From JBASRP01 sp044866075 (GTDB taxonomy: Bacteria; Actinomycetota; AC-67): a stretch of DNA of 32,705 nt. Both the position numbers and the translations under genes were made by a program. Location: the NCBI GenBank assembly GCA_044866075.1, contig JBIOTQ010000142.1, positions 1 through 32,705 of the forward strand. Reading direction: 5' to 3'. Shown one piece after another: positions 30,746 to 32,705 of the stretch. The notes under the pieces are model-generated. The model was not told the origin of the DNA. It saw only the letters and a program-made list of their open reading frames with translations, and ran no database searches. The first letter of the stretch is position 1. Each line of letters begins with the position of its first letter.

Positions 30746-32705
30746 GTGGCCGAGAACGATCCGGGAATGATCGACGCGCTGCTGGAAGAGCGCCGCACGT
30801 TCCCCCCACCCGACGGTTTCCGCCGGACCGCGCTGGTGTCCGATCGCAGTCTCTACGAAAGCGCGGAGGCGGATCTCGAAGGGTTCTGGGCCGAGCAGGC
30901 GGCGGCGTTGCAGTGGTCGAAGCGCTGGGATTCCGTCCTCGGGTGGGATCCGCCGTGGGTGAAGTGGTTCGAGGGCGGGCGGCTCAACGTCTCGGTGAAC
31001 TGCCTCGACCGTCATCTCGACGCGAACGGGGACCGCGTCGCGTTCCTGTGGGAAGGCGAGCCGGGCGACACGCGAACGATCACGTACCGCGAGCTGCACG
31101 CGGACGTGTGCCGGTTCGCGAACGCCCTCCGATCGCTCGGCGTCGGCAAGGGCGACCGCGTCGCCATCTACCTCGGCATGGTGCCGGAGCTGCCGGTGGC
31201 GATGCTCGCGTGCGCGCGCATCGGCGCCGTGCACTCGGTCGTCTTCGGCGGCTTCTCCTCCGACTCGCTGCGCGACCGGATAAACGACGCCGAGGCGAAA
31301 GTCCTGATCACCGCCGACGGCGGCTGGCGCCGGGGCCAGCAGGTGCCGCTGAAGAAGAACGCCGACGCCGCTCTGGCCGAGACGCCGTCGATCGCGCACG
31401 TGGTCGTCGTGCGGCGCACCGAGCAGGACGTCGACTGGACCGAGGGCCGGGACGTGTGGTTCCACGATCTCGTCGCGGATCAGACTGCGACCAGTGAGCC
31501 CGAGGAGATGGACGCCGAGGACCCGCTGTACATCCTCTACACGTCCGGCACGACCGGGAAGCCGAAAGGGATCTTGCACACCACGGCCGGCTATCTCGTC
31601 GGCGTGTCGACGACCCACCGGCTGATCTTCGACATCCATGCCGAGACCGACGTTTACTGGTGCGCCGCCGACGTTGGGTGGGTCACGGGGCACTCGTACA
31701 TCGTGTACGGACCGCTCGCGAACGCGACGACATCGATCATGTACGAGGGCGCGCCCGACTTCCCGGACAAGGACCGCTGGTGGACGATCGTCGAACGCTA
31801 CAAGCCGACGATCCTCTACACGGCGCCCACCGCGATCCGCGCGTTCATGAAGTGGGGCGTCGACTACCCGGGGAAACACGATCTCTCGTCGCTGCGTCTG
31901 CTCGGCAGCGTCGGCGAGCCGATCAACCCCGAGGCGTGGGCCTGGTACTGGAAGTACATCGGCGGCGAGCGTTGCCCGATCGTCGACACGTGGTGGCAGA
32001 CCGAGACCGGGATGATCCTCATCACGCCGCTGCCGGGCGTCACGACGCTAAAGCCCGGGTCGGCCACCGACCCATTCCCCGGCGTGGCGGCGGAGATCTT
32101 CGACGAGAGTGGCAATCGCGTCGGGAAGGGCGCCGGCGGATCCCTCGTCCTGACCAAACCGTGGCCGGCGATGTTCCGAACGATCTACGGCGACCCGGAT
32201 CGCTACGTGAAACAGTACTTCGAGCGGTTCGGGCCGTCGGTGTACCTGACCGGCGACGGCGCGCGACGCGACGAGGACGGCAACTTCTGGCTGCTCGGCC
32301 GGATCGACGACGTCATGAACGTCTCCGGACACCGGCTGTCGACCTACGAGATCGAGTCGGCGCTCGTCGACCACCCGTCGGTCGCGGAAGCCGCGGTCGT
32401 GGCGCGTCCGGACCCCGATGTCGGCGAGGCGCCGGTCGCGTTCGTGACTTTGAAGTCCGGCGTCGAAGGCAACGAAGCCCTCATCGGCGAACTCCGGGAG
32501 CACGTCGCAAACAAGATCGGTAAGCTCGCCCGGCCGCACGCGATCGTCCTGACCGACGACCTGCCAAAAACCCGTTCCGGGAAGATCATGCGAAGGCTGC
32601 TTCGGGACATCGCGCACGGCCGGCAGCTCGGCGACGTGACGACACTGGCGAACGCCGAGGTGGCGGAGGAGATCCGTACTCTCGCAGCAGAGCGCCCCAG
32701 CGAGG
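30746..32705 (+). CDS. acs: acetyl-CoA synthetase (AMP-forming acetate-CoA ligase), 3' end cut by the window
   Basis: The open frame of 653 codons has no stop before the window edge. The protein activates acetate with ATP and CoA to acetyl-CoA in the cytosol. Motifs include GFWAEQAAALQWSKRWDSVL at the N-terminus, the AMP-binding loop YTSGTTGKPKG (about 264-274), DVYWCAADVGWVTGHSY, the WWQTETG motif, YLTGDGARRDEDG, and GRIDDVMNVSGHRLST. The acetylatable lysine is K613 in PKTRSGK, close to K609 of the Salmonella enzyme. GTG 30746 follows GGGAG with 6-nt spacing. Acs proteins are usually 640-660 residues, so only a few residues should be missing. It is preceded by a terminator and probably has its own promoter. 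Confidence 0.96.
   Translation, partial: MAENDPGMIDALLEERRTFPPPDGFRRTALVSDRSLYESAEADLEGFWAEQAAALQWSKRWDSVLGWDPPWVKWFEGGRLNVSVNCLDRHLDANGDRVAFLWEGEPGDTRTITYRELHADVCRFANALRSLGVGKGDRVAIYLGMVPELPVAMLACARIGAVHSVVFGGFSSDSLRDRINDAEAKVLITADGGWRRGQQVPLKKNADAALAETPSIAHVVVVRRTEQDVDWTEGRDVWFHDLVADQTATSEPEEMDAEDPLYILYTSGTTGKPKGILHTTAGYLVGVSTTHRLIFDIHAETDVYWCAADVGWVTGHSYIVYGPLANATTSIMYEGAPDFPDKDRWWTIVERYKPTILYTAPTAIRAFMKWGVDYPGKHDLSSLRLLGSVGEPINPEAWAWYWKYIGGERCPIVDTWWQTETGMILITPLPGVTTLKPGSATDPFPGVAAEIFDESGNRVGKGAGGSLVLTKPWPAMFRTIYGDPDRYVKQYFERFGPSVYLTGDGARRDEDGNFWLLGRIDDVMNVSGHRLSTYEIESALVDHPSVAEAAVVARPDPDVGEAPVAFVTLKSGVEGNEALIGELREHVANKIGKLARPHAIVLTDDLPKTRSGKIMRRLLRDIAHGRQLGDVTTLANAEVAEEIRTLAAERPSE

Noticed and set aside
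1..32705. CRISPR arrays, tRNA or rRNA genes, insertion sequences, prophage genes
   Set aside because: No regularly spaced repeats, no tRNA-like cloverleaf or rRNA sequence noticed, and no transposase, integrase or phage protein among the frames.

Overview
The window is about 32.7 kb of very GC-rich DNA, densely packed with genes and with strong G/C preference at third codon positions. It reads as a chromosomal segment of an actinobacterium or a close high-GC relative. Supporting signs are lipoprotein signal peptides, PucR, TetR and ArsR regulators, an LLM-class (F420-type) oxidoreductase, frequent GTG and TTG starts, and several promoters whose TANNNT -10 box lies only 6-7 nt before the start codon (leaderless style). 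I see no rRNA, tRNA, CRISPR array, insertion sequence or phage gene. The assignment to a lineage is inference.

Layout. (1) 77-2535, minus: an S12 serine hydrolase and a TetR regulator, with two palindromic operators in the divergent promoter region. (2) 2664-6805, plus: two tandem substrate-binding lipoproteins and a threonine/serine dehydratase-like enzyme with no canonical start codon. (3) 6802-12558, minus: a lipoprotein, an MFS-LivF fusion and a LivH-LivM-LivG fusion, so a branched-chain-amino-acid type (HAAT) importer condensed into two polypeptides. (4) 12683-15301: a second S12 hydrolase, a secreted proline-rich protein and a small membrane protein. (5) 15419-22324: an M20 peptidase, a PucR regulator, a COG3375-type GNAT, a small membrane protein, an N-acyl-D-amino-acid deacylase and an N-succinylamino acid racemase/OSBS-type enolase. 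(6) 22480-26243, plus: an ArsR-type regulator, an ABC exporter (ATPase and permease) and a third S12 hydrolase. (7) 26299-30650: two response regulators, an amidohydrolase, an LLM oxidoreductase, a 63-aa protein and a four-helix membrane protein. (8) 30746 to the edge: acetyl-CoA synthetase, cut by the window just before its end.

Main reading. Region 5 holds every enzyme class of the known D- to L-amino acid route: N-succinylation by a GNAT, racemisation by NSAR and desuccinylation by an M20 enzyme. A dedicated D-aminoacylase and a PucR regulator are added. The neighbouring amino-acid type transporter, the Thr/Ser dehydratase and three S12 hydrolases (a family that includes D-aminopeptidases) would fit a wider D-amino acid or D-peptide scavenging island, but that wider link is a hypothesis. 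The most unusual gene structures are the MFS-LivF fusion, the LivH-M-G triple fusion and the apparent CTG start.
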